Positions 35,523 to 44,890 of a stretch of DNA of 64,000 bases are shown piece by piece. The stretch spans positions 14,185 through 78,184 of the forward strand of contig JBDTRM010000020.1 in NCBI GenBank assembly GCA_039931675.1, in the 5' to 3' direction. This stretch comes from JAEUTH01 sp039931675 (GTDB taxonomy: Bacteria; Bacteroidota; Bacteroidia; AKYH767-A; OLB10). The first letter of the stretch is position 1. Every line of letters begins with the position of its first letter. Below the pieces are notes generated by a model, which saw nothing but the letters and a program-made list of their open reading frames with translations, made no database searches and was not told where the DNA came from. Both the position numbers and the translations under genes were made by a program.

Positions 35523-35942
35523 ATGAAAAACATATTCAGCATTTCAGTACTTGTATTAATGATGATAGTAACATCATGTAAAAAAGATGACAACAGTAAT
35601 TCCACTCCATCTATCGGTTCCACAGTTCAGCAAGGTAAATGGAAAGTAACTTCATACATTGATAGTGGAAATGATGAAACAAATCATTACACCAATTACG
35701 AATTTCAGTTCAACTCTGATGGAACTGTTGCAGCAATAAAAACAGGAAGCACCATAAACGGTACATGGTCAAACGGAAATGACGACAGCCAGCAAAAACT
35801 GTATCTAAGTTTCAGCACATCACCGTTTGATGAACTGAATGATGACTGGCACATCACATCTCAAAGCTCTTCACAGATAAAATTAGAAGACGTAAGCGGT
35901 GGAAATGGTGGAACAGATTACTTAACTTTTGAAAAAATATAA
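35523..35942 (+). CDS. small surface lipoprotein, paralogue of the 24820 gene
   Basis: 139 residues. Lipobox VTSC with Cys ~19, followed by KKDDNSNS. The mature domain is a small beta-rich fold with blocks in the same order as the 24820 protein. It is packed tightly: 5 bp after the FN3-GEVED gene and 3 bp before the next gene, which argues for an operon. Function unknown; it might anchor or accompany the secreted propellers. Confidence 0.8.
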   Translation: MKNIFSISVLVLMMIVTSCKKDDNSNSTPSIGSTVQQGKWKVTSYIDSGNDETNHYTNYEFQFNSDGTVAAIKTGSTINGTWSNGNDDSQQKLYLSFSTSPFDELNDDWHITSQSSSQIKLEDVSGGNGGTDYLTFEKI

Positions 35943-35945
35943 TGC

Positions 35946-37568
35946 ATGAAAAAAATAATAGTCACATTTATTCTTCTGAATCTAACATTCAGTATTTCAA
36001 ATGCGCAGGCACCGCAGAAATTGTGGGACAGTTTTTTCAACGGAAACCTTAATGGTAAAGATGCTGCCAATTCAATAGTTACTGATAATGCAGGAAATGT
36101 TTTCGTAACAGGTAAATCATATCAGTCTTTGAGTACCGGAAATTTCACTACCATCATGTATGATGCAAATGGCAATCAGCAATGGGCAGACCACTATGCA
36201 GGCAATCAAACCTTTGCGAAAAACGAAGGAGTTAAAGTGGTAATTGATAATTGGCAAAATGTGTATGCAATAGGAACAGTGGCACTGCATGCAGGCGATA
36301 TTGCAATAGCGAAATATAACACCAATGGAATAATCTGGTCTCACAATTACGAGCCTTACGCTTTTGGTTCAGATGTTGACTTCGGTGTTGATATTGCTGT
36401 TGACTCAGCAGGAAATATTTATGCATGCGGGCAGGTAACTTCAATGGCCGGAAATCTTTGGGATATGTACACTGTTAAATGCGATTCGGCAGGAAATAAA
36501 CTGTTAGACGAAAATTTCACCAGTGCAAGTGGTGATGATTATCCAACAGGAGTTGCTGTTACACCAGGCGGAAATTTTTATGCACTCACTAACTCATATA
36601 ATTTTTTTGGAACTGCCACTTACGATATTTTCACCATCAACTACCTGAGCAACTTTAATCACAACTGGGAATCAAAATATAATGGAGCAGGTAACGCAAT
36701 GGATTACGGAACTTTTATAAAAGCTGATAATTACAATAACACATTTGTTTGCGGAACTGCAGATATGGGAACGAATGATGATATGGTTGTGATGAAACAA
36801 AATCAATACGGCACACGATTGTGGGTAACAACTTACAACGGAACAGCTAATGCAAATGATACTGCAATATCAACAAAATGGTTGCCCAACGGGTTTGTCG
36901 CAGTAACAGGAAAATGCAAAGAAATAATAAACAGCATAGCAAGAGATGCATTTGTAACGATGGTAATTGACAGTGGAATTATTGTGTGGACAAAAAAGTT
37001 TTATGGTTCTGATAGCTTAGGTGCAATACCAACTCAAATGGTAACTGATTTGCAGGGAAATATTTATATCTGTGGTTATGAAAATTTAATTGGCGGAACA
37101 AAAAACGGATGCATTATTAAATATGACACCAATGGGAATTTACTCTGGAACATTTCCTACGATGCCGGGGCAAGCCTTGATGATAAATTCAACGCTATTG
37201 CACTTGATTACAACAATGATATTTTGGTAACTGGACAAACATATACATCAGCAACAAATGCAAATTATGTTACAGTAAAATATGGAAATAATATAACAGG
37301 TGTAAATGAAAATTTATTTCCAACGACCTATGATATTTTAGCTTACCCCAATCCCGTTAAGCCAGGAGGTATATTAAATGTGCAACCAGTTAATCCATCC
37401 TCAAAAATTCAGTTCACACTTTTTGATTTATCAGGCCGGGAAATTGAAAAAGGAAATTTGAATTCAGGTTTACTAACGATCAATAATAAAATTTTTCCCG
37501 GCACCTATATTCTAAGAGTTAACACCAACGAATGGAACGCCTATAAAAAGGTATTGGTAGCTGAATAG
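35946..37568 (+). CDS. secreted beta-propeller protein with T9SS-type tail
   Basis: 540 residues. Signal peptide to ~20 (SISNAQ). Seven or more SBBP-like blades: SIVTDNAGNVFVTGKSYQS, VAVDSAGNIYACGQVTS, ADNYNNTFVCGTADM, MVTDLQGNIYICGYENL, ALDYNNDILVTGQTYTS. The C-terminal ~85 residues are a sorting domain (ILAYPNPVKPGG, LFDLSGREIEKG, FPGTYILRVN), a more divergent type than in the neighbours. Last gene of the array that starts at 24820. Confidence 0.88.
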   Translation: MKKIIVTFILLNLTFSISNAQAPQKLWDSFFNGNLNGKDAANSIVTDNAGNVFVTGKSYQSLSTGNFTTIMYDANGNQQWADHYAGNQTFAKNEGVKVVIDNWQNVYAIGTVALHAGDIAIAKYNTNGIIWSHNYEPYAFGSDVDFGVDIAVDSAGNIYACGQVTSMAGNLWDMYTVKCDSAGNKLLDENFTSASGDDYPTGVAVTPGGNFYALTNSYNFFGTATYDIFTINYLSNFNHNWESKYNGAGNAMDYGTFIKADNYNNTFVCGTADMGTNDDMVVMKQNQYGTRLWVTTYNGTANANDTAISTKWLPNGFVAVTGKCKEIINSIARDAFVTMVIDSGIIVWTKKFYGSDSLGAIPTQMVTDLQGNIYICGYENLIGGTKNGCIIKYDTNGNLLWNISYDAGASLDDKFNAIALDYNNDILVTGQTYTSATNANYVTVKYGNNITGVNENLFPTTYDILAYPNPVKPGGILNVQPVNPSSKIQFTLFDLSGREIEKGNLNSGLLTINNKIFPGTYILRVNTNEWNAYKKVLVAE

Positions 37569-37612
37569 TTTTTCTCAATCCGCTTTTAAAAATAACAGGA
37601 GTTATGAAATAA

Positions 37613-37840
37613 GAATTGGCTAAAGCATTGACAAATCCGGAAGGGGTATTAGCAAGAGGTCGTGCCATGATAATTCACACCGGCTGAGACAAACATTGGA
37701 ACACAGAAAAATATTTTGAAAATCATCCTTATTTAACCGAAGATGCTGCCATGTATGTGCGCGACCGCAGAGCAGTATTGATGGGAATTGACTCCTATAA
37801 TATTGATAACACAAAAACCTTCACACAACTTTTCCGGTAA
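37613..37840 (+). pseudogene. fragment of a cyclase-family (kynurenine-formamidase-like) gene with internal stop
   Basis: In one frame it encodes ALTNPEGVLARGRAMIIHTG, a TGA at 37685, then DKHWNTEKYFENHPYLTEDAA, YVRDRRAVLMGIDSYNIDN and a stop at 37838. In the cyclase family (PF04199) this block reads HTGWDKHW, so the TGA has replaced the Trp codon TGG. Only ~75 codons of an expected ~200+ remain, with both ends gone. It lies between the surface-protein array and an AraC regulator. Confidence 0.8.
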
Positions 37841-37996
37841 TGGATGTTGGGAAGATTAATTTGTAGATAATAAGGAAAATCCTTTTAGTTTTATTGTCGC
37901 AACTATTAATAAATTTGAGGTATTGATACAAAAGAAATTCCTAAGAGTCCAAATTTGATCCCATAAGAACACATAGCTTACAACTCAACAATATTT

Positions 37997-38929
37997 ATGT
38001 ACAAGAATATTCCAACAGAAATAAAAAAATATAACCTCGAACCTTCTGTCCATAAGCTGCATAAACAAGGGTTGGAAAAAAGTGATTTCGGTTTGGATAG
38101 TTCGAGTGAGTTGATTGAAAATGGTTTTGGATTGTATTCATCGGCTGATTTAAAAAGTCCGATTGGCCCAATCAAAACTCAGTATTTCAGGATTTCACTT
38201 ATACGTAAAGGCACAGTTACTTTTGATATTGGCCTTGAAACTTTTCATCCTGTCAGGAACAATATTGTGTTTGGTTTTCCGGGGCAGATATTCTCTCTGT
38301 ATAATAATAGCAATGATTTCTTTTGTTACTATATGTTGTTTACAGAGGAATTTATTTCATCAGCACTGTTGATGAAAAACAACTGGAATCAATTTCCTTT
38401 CCTTAGTTATTCCGGTGTACAATGCTTTCAATTAAATGAAAACGAAGCGAATGAGGTGGAACAATTTATTATGAAAATGAATGATGAAATAAAAAGCCGA
38501 AGATCCAATATGAGTGAAGCCATACGATTATACATTCAACTCATTTTAATTGAAGCAGGCAGAAGTTATGGAAATAAATTGCTTGCCAAACAGGGAACAG
38601 GTGATACGGGAGAAATGTTGTTCAACAAATTTATAAAACTGGTCAGCAGGGATTTTCTTTCGCATCGCAAAGTGTCAGACTATGCTAACTTGCTTCATAT
38701 TTCGCCCGACCATTTGAACAGAACCATAAAAACACATTCACACAAGACAGCTCATGAAGTTATTGATGAAATGATTTTAATAGAAGCTAAAGCACAGTTA
38801 AAACATTCGCAATTATCAATAGCTGAAATTGCTTACCAATTGCAATTCTCAGACCCTTCTCATTTTAATAAGTTTTTTAAAAAACTATCAGGTTGCACTC
38901 CGCTTCAGTATCGGAGCAAATCGGAATAA
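37997..38929 (+). CDS. AraC family transcriptional regulator
   Basis: 310 residues. The C-terminal ~100 residues hold two helix-turn-helix units of the AraC type: FLSHRKVSDYANLLHISPDHLNRTIK and LSIAEIAYQLQFSDPSHFNKFFKKLSGCTPLQYR, the second a near-consensus HTH_18. The N-terminal ~170 residues look like a cupin-type ligand domain (RISLIRKGTVTFDIGLETFHPVRNNIVFGFPGQ). Its target may be the NTF2-like gene 100 bp downstream, a common pairing, but no operator was found. Confidence 0.92.
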   Translation: MYKNIPTEIKKYNLEPSVHKLHKQGLEKSDFGLDSSSELIENGFGLYSSADLKSPIGPIKTQYFRISLIRKGTVTFDIGLETFHPVRNNIVFGFPGQIFSLYNNSNDFFCYYMLFTEEFISSALLMKNNWNQFPFLSYSGVQCFQLNENEANEVEQFIMKMNDEIKSRRSNMSEAIRLYIQLILIEAGRSYGNKLLAKQGTGDTGEMLFNKFIKLVSRDFLSHRKVSDYANLLHISPDHLNRTIKTHSHKTAHEVIDEMILIEAKAQLKHSQLSIAEIAYQLQFSDPSHFNKFFKKLSGCTPLQYRSKSE

Positions 38930-39029
38930 AACTATACAAAGTCGTTTTTTCACCATAGTTGATTGCAGATTTAGTTTGACTTTTGTTCCGTAAACAACAA
39001 CACAATTTTAATAATTAAAAAAAAGCAAA

Positions 39030-39440
39030 ATGACAACGGAACAAAACAAAGCAAGAGTAACACGCATGAACAAAGAGTTTATTGAAGCAGGAAACATGGA
39101 TACATTCAATGAAATCTTTGCACCGGATTTTATTAACCAAACTGCTCCCGCAGGTGCTCCAACCGGGCCTGAAGGCGTAGTCTATTTTTTCAATCATCTT
39201 ATAAAGCCTGCATTTCCTGATTTGAAAGTAGTGATTCACGACCAGGTTGCAGATGGTGATAAAGTGACAACACGAAAATCATTTCATGCCACACATAAAG
39301 GAGAATTTTTCGGAGTGCCGGCTTCAAACAAACCTGTGGTAATGGATGTAATTGATATTATCCGATTACGTGACGGCCAATTTGTGGAACATTGGGGAAT
39401 ATTGGATATGCAAAGTGTAATGACACAAATTACATCTTAG
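39030..39440 (+). CDS. SnoaL-like ester cyclase / NTF2-like protein
   Basis: 136 residues. MDTFNEIFAPDFINQTAP, the FFNHLIKPAFPDLKVVIHDQVADGDKVTTR block and DIIRLRDGQFVEHWGILD match the SnoaL-like polyketide cyclase group, small dimeric cone-fold proteins. Asp and His residues in DKV..R and VEHWG are at places used for catalysis in true SnoaL, but many relatives have no known activity. It follows the AraC regulator in the same direction. Confidence 0.88.
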   Translation: MTTEQNKARVTRMNKEFIEAGNMDTFNEIFAPDFINQTAPAGAPTGPEGVVYFFNHLIKPAFPDLKVVIHDQVADGDKVTTRKSFHATHKGEFFGVPASNKPVVMDVIDIIRLRDGQFVEHWGILDMQSVMTQITS

Positions 39441-39485
39441 CAATTCATCCATAACCGTGTCTTCCTTAATATTGAAGAACGAAAT

Positions 39486-39575
39486 ATTTCAGGCATTGTA
39501 AATTTAAAATTATGCATTTTCGCAAAATGCATTTCTTTAAAAACGATTCAACATTTTTATCCCGTCTAACTCTAT
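39486..39575 (+). pseudogene. duplicated 5' end of the TPR-HTH regulator gene
   Basis: About 90 bp here match 41950-42035 at about 80% by eye, from ATTGTAAA..TTAAAATT through the palindromic start region to the codons for MHFRKMHFFK and STFL.RLT. After about codon 22 the two diverge. A 79-codon open frame continues to 39751 without any domain, so it is regarded as non-functional. The remaining DNA to 39899 shows no gene. Confidence 0.75.
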
Positions 39576-39899
39576 CCCCGCTACCGCAATGCGTCCACGC
39601 TTGTGTGTGCGCAAGAAAACTACCTTTTGACAATTTGTTTAGCTATCTCATCACGTCTTCAATGGTTCATTTGCATTCATCTCTCTTATCCGCATCTGAT
39701 GTTTTTAATAACACCTTTTCCTCTTTCCGTTCAATACCTTTTCATTACTGATTAAGCACCGAGAGGCGGTTTACAGCCTCCGCTTGCACAGCGACTGTGA
39801 TAGACCTACTATCATCTTTTATTCAACATTGATTACTCTTACAACTAAGTAATATTTCACGGCACACCTTGCCAGCAGCGGTAAATCACTGCGGTTTTT

Positions 39900-41414
39900 T
39901 TATTCCTTCACAACCTTTCCTTTCTTAATCACTTCTCCCGGTGCACCGGGATTTCTCACTTCGTAAATATAAATTCCTTTTGCAAGTTGTTCTGTGTTTA
40001 TTGTAGTTGTGTTTGTAAATGTTTGAGTGAGTATTTCTCTTGAAGTGATATCATAAAGGTTTAATTGGAGAGGTTCGTTTGTTTTTAGTGTGGTGTTTAG
40101 TTTATCTGTAAATGGATTGGGATAAACTGAATAAACATTTTCTAACTCCGGACTTTGAATTGACACAGTATTACTGCAAATTGTATATTCGTTACCACCA
40201 GGTGTGATGGAAGCACTTAAAGGAACATAAGAATTTGTTGATATAAATAAACTCATCATGGGACTTGAAACCTGACAAGGAATTGTATAATCTCTAACTA
40301 TCAAATTATTTTCAAAGCATCCGCTATTTCCAGCAGAATCTGTTTTTATTAAATAATTGGCTCCTACTGAAAAACTATTTGAAAACCCAAATTGAATTAA
40401 TCCTTTGTCAAGAGTTTTTTCTAACGCATAACTCGCCTCATATTGGGAACCTCCTCCGTATGATTTTATCCAATTACAAATCCCATTTGAATCCGTATTC
40501 ATTAAAATTGCTTGTGAATGAGGCGGAATAGGAGCCTGACCTGCAATTACAAAACCCCCATTATCAGTTTGCTCAACTGCTTTCATTTGAATTATTGGTG
40601 TACTATAAAGAGTGGTATCTAATCCCAATATTTTAGTCCATAACGTATCTCCATTGGAATCGGTTTTAACCAAGAATCCTCCACCATAGGTCTCACCAAC
40701 TGCAATAAACCCTCCATCAATTGTTTGCTTTACTGAATAACCCTCATAATTGTATATGCCCCCACCATAGGTTTTATTCCATAACAGCGCCCCGTTTGAG
40801 TCAGTTCTTAATAGTAATAAATCACCATCAGTTCCTGTAACAATATATCCACCATCAGTAGTTTGTTGAACAGAATTTGCAAACGTAGTACTGGTTGAAT
40901 TAAAATAATTGCACCAAAGAACAGTGCCTAAAGAATCCGTTTTCATTAATACTATTGAATTATTTGTACTTCCTGAACTCCCTGCAAAAACATAGCCGCC
41001 ATCAGAGGCAGAGACGGCAGACCTCACTCCAAAATCTACATCATCCACATAATTTCGAACCCACACTATATTTCCAACGGAATCTGTTCTAATTAAAAAT
41101 ACACTCATATCGTCATTTAAAATACTGCCAATTGTACCAATAATAACATAGCCATTATCTGTTGTTTGATGAACCCAGGAACCGAGTAAGTTATAATTAG
41201 GCGCTATAGAATAGTATTTATACCACATCATATTTCCTTGCTCATCTGTTTTCAGGAGTGAAGGGACAATATCAAGTAAAATAAATCCACTATCGCTGGT
41301 TAGTTTCCCATCCATAGCCCCGGTTCCTGAATAACTTTTTTGAAATGTTATTACCTGCGAATTGCATTTGATACAAGCTAAAAAGATTATAAGAGTGAAA
41401 CCCAGTTTTTTCAT
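39900..41414 (-). CDS. secreted kelch/SBBP-like repeat protein with T9SS tail
   Basis: 504 residues. Signal peptide to ~19 (ACIKCNSQ), with a Cys that could also be read as a lipobox. The body has about eight repeats of ~45 residues with the pattern QTTDGGYIVTGTDGDLLLLRTDSNGALLWNKTYGGG, typical of secreted Bacteroidetes propellers. The T9SS tail is at ~430-504 (VYPNPFTDKLNTTL, YDITSREIL, LAKGIYIYEVRN). It is on the opposite strand to its neighbours, between the two copies of the regulator 5' end. Confidence 0.88.
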   Translation of the reverse strand: MKKLGFTLIIFLACIKCNSQVITFQKSYSGTGAMDGKLTSDSGFILLDIVPSLLKTDEQGNMMWYKYYSIAPNYNLLGSWVHQTTDNGYVIIGTIGSILNDDMSVFLIRTDSVGNIVWVRNYVDDVDFGVRSAVSASDGGYVFAGSSGSTNNSIVLMKTDSLGTVLWCNYFNSTSTTFANSVQQTTDGGYIVTGTDGDLLLLRTDSNGALLWNKTYGGGIYNYEGYSVKQTIDGGFIAVGETYGGGFLVKTDSNGDTLWTKILGLDTTLYSTPIIQMKAVEQTDNGGFVIAGQAPIPPHSQAILMNTDSNGICNWIKSYGGGSQYEASYALEKTLDKGLIQFGFSNSFSVGANYLIKTDSAGNSGCFENNLIVRDYTIPCQVSSPMMSLFISTNSYVPLSASITPGGNEYTICSNTVSIQSPELENVYSVYPNPFTDKLNTTLKTNEPLQLNLYDITSREILTQTFTNTTTINTEQLAKGIYIYEVRNPGAPGEVIKKGKVVKE

Positions 41415-41974
41415 AGCGATAAAAAATTAAGGTTAATGTTTAAATATCCGAACCACCATGGTTCATTAATCCGTCCAAATATAGTTGGAGTAACGCACCT
41501 TTTTATAATATGCGCACCTTTTTATTAAATATTTTAATCCTTAATCCTGTCGTCTAATCATTCCCCGTAAGGGTATTTTTTATTCCCCTAAGGGCAATGT
41601 CATAAAGTTAAGGAAAAGAGAAAAACACAAAATGCATCATTAGTTTTGAGGTATCGAATCTTAAAACAAAATGCAGCCTGTGTTTGATGTAAATGTAAAA
41701 ATCATTTCAGAATTAAGAAGTTTTCTCTGTTCTGTTATAGCAGAAGCTGCACCCGCCTTACTTTACAAAGGATTTAGATTGCAGTGCTTTTAGTAGTGGC
41801 ATGTATATAGTTAGTTTGCAAACTGAAAAAGAAAGAGTAACACAAAAGTTTATTAAAAATTGAAATCGTGCTAATTCTTCATTCAAAAAAGTCATAGCTT
41901 ACCCCGCCAATGCGGGGGTTGAGACAATCTGAATATCACTCGCACGTATATTCCAGTATTGTAAAATTAAAATT
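41415..41974. other. 560-bp intergenic region upstream of the TPR-HTH regulator
   Basis: It holds two near-identical CCCC(G)TAAGGG hairpin-like motifs at ~41565-41600, a CCCCGC-CAAT-GCGGGG hairpin at 41902-41917, and a possible 40-codon frame at 41671 with no recognisable domain. From ~41950 it becomes the region duplicated at 39486. No clear promoter boxes were found. Confidence 0.55.
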
Positions 41975-41995
41975 ATGCATTTTCGCAAAATGCAT
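41975..41995 (+). promoter_or_regulatory. perfect palindrome covering the start codons of the TPR-HTH gene
   Basis: Arms ATGCATTTT and AAAATGCAT around CGC make a perfect 21-bp inverted repeat. It contains both possible in-frame start codons (41975 and 41990). In RNA it would fold over the translation start; as DNA it could be an operator. The same 21 bp are kept exactly in the partial copy at 39512-39532. Confidence 0.65.
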
Positions 41996-43630
41996 TTCTT
42001 TAAATACGGTTCAACATTTTTATTGCGGCTAACCATAATTATTTCCCTCTATCTTCTTGCAAATAATAAATCCTATGCAGGTGACGCGCGTCCTTTATTA
42101 GAAAAAGGTTGGGCTGCTCTTGTTAAGGATAATGATGTGGAAGCTTTGAAATATTTCGGGCTGGCTTATGAGAAAGCAGTAGAGCAAAATGATACAGAAA
42201 ATATTGCCGCGTCATTGCTTAACATGGGGATTTGTTACTACAGTGTAAGCTATACACAGGGACTTGATTATTGTATGCGAGCAATGACTGAGTATAAAAA
42301 ATTAGAACATACCGCACCGCAAAAAGCCTTAGAAGGACGTAGCCGCTGCCTTCAGCTTATCAGTACAATTTACAACCGCCAGGGAAAATATAAAGAAGCA
42401 ATTGCATTGAGTAAAGAAGCGATGGCAGGGTTTCCTGCGAAGTACGATACGACAGGATATCTTGGATTAATTTATAACAGTCTTGGTGTTGCATATAGTA
42501 ATTTGAATATTGACGACTCTTCAGAATATTATCATCGCATGGCTTTGCAGGAAAGATTAACGACAAGCAATTTTGTTTACCTGCCAGGCTCCTATATTAA
42601 TGTTGCCGAAATTGAATTGAAACATGGCAACAAAGAACAGAGTAGTGTTTATTATCAACGTGCAATGGATATTTCAGATAGTACGGGCAACCGGCAGGCA
42701 CAGGTGTCATCGCTGCTCGGAGTAGGAAAATGGTTAGTGACTTTTGACAAAAATTATAAAGAAGCTGAAGTAAGCTATCTCCGTGCCCAGAGAATTGCTG
42801 ATTCATTATCTGATAAATCATTTTATCTCGCAACACTTGAACAGCTTACTGCAATTAAAAAACTGCAAGGCAACTATAGCGATGCTTTGACTTACGAAGA
42901 AAAAATGCGGGAGATAAAAGACACTTTGTATTCATGGGAGAAGCAGAAAATGGTGAAAAGTCTTGAGATACAATTTCAGGTTTCCGAGAAAGACAGGCAA
43001 CTGAAGCTCATTCAAAAAGAAAAAGATATTGCACTACTCACTAACTATATACTTTGGGGTACAATAGGATTTTTACTAATTATTTCTGCCGGAATAATTT
43101 TGTTTCTGAAACGGATTAATAAACGCGATAAATTGCTGCTGCAAACAAAGGAAGCATTAGTAACTGCTATTGAAGAGCAAAAGCGATTGAAGGAACAGCA
43201 GATGCAAAATGAATTAGAGTTTAAAGAAAGCCAGTTGAGCGCAATGACATTTCAGATGCTGCAGAAGAATGAACTGATGCAGGAATTAAAAGACAGGCTT
43301 GAAGCAGACAGCACAATTTCAAAAGATAATGCACTGAACAAAATTGTGAGCAAAGGACTTAATCACGATAAAGAATGGACTGACTTCAATACACATTTTG
43401 AAAGCATCAATAAGAATTTTTATTCAAGATTAAAGCAAGCATATCCTGATATAAGTCCCAATGATTTGAAAATTTGCGCATTGATTAAATTGAATTTATC
43501 TATAAAAGAAATGGCAGGCATTTTAAATATTTCACCCGATAGTGTAAAAACTGCTCGCTACCGTTTGCGTAAAAAATTACAACTGAATACTGAAGATAAT
43601 CTCACCGATTTTATCCTTAACCTGCAATAA
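41975..43630 (+). CDS. TPR sensor with C-terminal LuxR-like helix-turn-helix
   Basis: 551 residues. Signal-like hydrophobic segment at ~14-32, then about seven TPR units in the periplasmic part (ALEGRSRCLQLISTIYNRQGKYKEAI, YLGLIYNSLGVAYSNLN), one transmembrane helix at ~352-372 (LWGTIGFLLIISAGIILFL), a coiled coil (~385-440, Gln/Glu/Lys-rich), and a DNA-binding end at ~490-551 (SPNDLKICALIKLNLSIKEMAGILNISPDSVKTARYRLRKKLQL). This one-component membrane regulator layout is common in Bacteroidetes. The first ATG is at 41975 with another at codon 6; both lie in a palindrome. Likely targets include the secreted-protein gene 150 bp downstream, which is inference. Confidence 0.9.
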   Translation: MHFRKMHFFKYGSTFLLRLTIIISLYLLANNKSYAGDARPLLEKGWAALVKDNDVEALKYFGLAYEKAVEQNDTENIAASLLNMGICYYSVSYTQGLDYCMRAMTEYKKLEHTAPQKALEGRSRCLQLISTIYNRQGKYKEAIALSKEAMAGFPAKYDTTGYLGLIYNSLGVAYSNLNIDDSSEYYHRMALQERLTTSNFVYLPGSYINVAEIELKHGNKEQSSVYYQRAMDISDSTGNRQAQVSSLLGVGKWLVTFDKNYKEAEVSYLRAQRIADSLSDKSFYLATLEQLTAIKKLQGNYSDALTYEEKMREIKDTLYSWEKQKMVKSLEIQFQVSEKDRQLKLIQKEKDIALLTNYILWGTIGFLLIISAGIILFLKRINKRDKLLLQTKEALVTAIEEQKRLKEQQMQNELEFKESQLSAMTFQMLQKNELMQELKDRLEADSTISKDNALNKIVSKGLNHDKEWTDFNTHFESINKNFYSRLKQAYPDISPNDLKICALIKLNLSIKEMAGILNISPDSVKTARYRLRKKLQLNTEDNLTDFILNLQ

Positions 43631-43782
43631 ACCTTTCTTGTTCACCTCGTGAATACGCTTTATTACTGCTTTGTACACCTTATGTACACTTAGATAATTT
43701 GGTTAACGGTATTGTGCAGTTGTAGATTTATGCCGTTAATAAAATCATTATTCAAACAATTAAATCTTAAATTTGAAACGTC

Positions 43783-44700
43783 ATGAAAACACTTATTACA
43801 ATTTTTACAATCGCATTATCTTTAAATGTCATTACTGCTAAAGCACAAATTCCCAACTGTGGATTTGAAAATTTGAATGCAGACAATACCATCAGCAATT
43901 GGGGTAATATTTACCTGTTTGCAATTATTATTGATTCGAATGGAGTTTCACACCCGGACTCCATCGTTTTCGACAATCAATTTTACGCTCCCACTAATGA
44001 TTCTCATAGCGGTTCATGGGCAATGGAAATGCGAAACGCTTATGATTTCACTGCCAACGAAGGTATTGCAGGCAGTGTAAGTGCCGATACTGATTCGGTT
44101 TTTATGGGATGGTCTTCTTTTCAAATGATAGAGGTGCAATCGCCACCCACCAACATGAGTTTTTATTACAAATATTTTCCCGTAAACAATGACTCAGCTG
44201 TTGCACGTTTATTGGTGCTTGATAGTTGGGCAAACCAGATTGGCGAAGCAATAATTGTAGTCAGTGGAACTGTGAGTAATTATACATCGGCAACAACACC
44301 TGTTGTTTATTCTGCACCAGGGGTCGCTGCTTATGTTGTTATGAATTTCAATAATTTTTATACAAGTATGCCAGGAGTAAATCAACCAGGTTTGGGCACA
44401 CGTTTTTTAGTTGATGATTTATCAATTAATTGGACAACGGGCATAAATGAGGTAAGCACGAATGATGGAATGTTTAATATTTATCCGAACCCTGCAAGCA
44501 ATCAACTAAATATAAAGACTAACTACAACAAAGAAATTCATTACAATATTTACAATATGTATGGACAGTTAGTTCTTCAAAGCAATTTACAGCCAAGCGA
44601 TGCAATTATTCCTCTTGATAAATTAATCAATGGACCTTATAATATAGAATTAATAACAGGCAATAAAAGCGAAAGGCATAGTTTCGTTGTAAGTAAATGA
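43783..44700 (+). CDS. secreted protein with T9SS sorting domain
   Basis: 305 residues. Signal peptide to ~22 (VITAKAQ). The mature part begins IPNCGFENLN...ISNWG, a start often seen in carbohydrate-binding or jelly-roll domains of exported proteins, with HSGSWAMEMRNAYDF further on. The tail from ~225 is a T9SS type A domain (FNIYPNPASNQLNI, YNMYGQLVLQ, INGPYNIELITG). No enzyme motif is seen. It follows the TPR-HTH regulator in the same direction. Confidence 0.85.
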   Translation: MKTLITIFTIALSLNVITAKAQIPNCGFENLNADNTISNWGNIYLFAIIIDSNGVSHPDSIVFDNQFYAPTNDSHSGSWAMEMRNAYDFTANEGIAGSVSADTDSVFMGWSSFQMIEVQSPPTNMSFYYKYFPVNNDSAVARLLVLDSWANQIGEAIIVVSGTVSNYTSATTPVVYSAPGVAAYVVMNFNNFYTSMPGVNQPGLGTRFLVDDLSINWTTGINEVSTNDGMFNIYPNPASNQLNIKTNYNKEIHYNIYNMYGQLVLQSNLQPSDAIIPLDKLINGPYNIELITGNKSERHSFVVSK

Positions 44701-44890
44701 AATTGCTAACCGTTTTTTATGCTATTAACAATAATGCCTGCAAATTATAATGTGTTTGCAGGCATTATCTTTTCAAAACTCTTTTGATTTATCCAGCCAA
44801 AACTTTTTTCGTTTCATAATCGAATTGCCTTTATATTTGTTAGGCGAAAATCGCGACCTTTTTATTTACTCACATTTAAAAAATATCCCC

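Noticed and set aside
24820..37568. The secreted-protein array as T9SS machinery genes
   Set aside because: The genes carry T9SS sorting tails or lipoprotein signals, so they are cargo; none resembles PorK, L, M, N, T, U, V or Sov.
37685..37687. TGA recoded as Trp or selenocysteine in the cyclase fragment
   Set aside because: The fragment lacks both ends of the domain, and all other genes here use TGA as a stop and TGG for Trp.
39512..39751. 79-residue protein sharing the MHFRKMHFFK start
   Set aside because: Only the first ~22 codons match the regulator gene; the rest has no domain and low-complexity make-up. Treated as a partial duplication.
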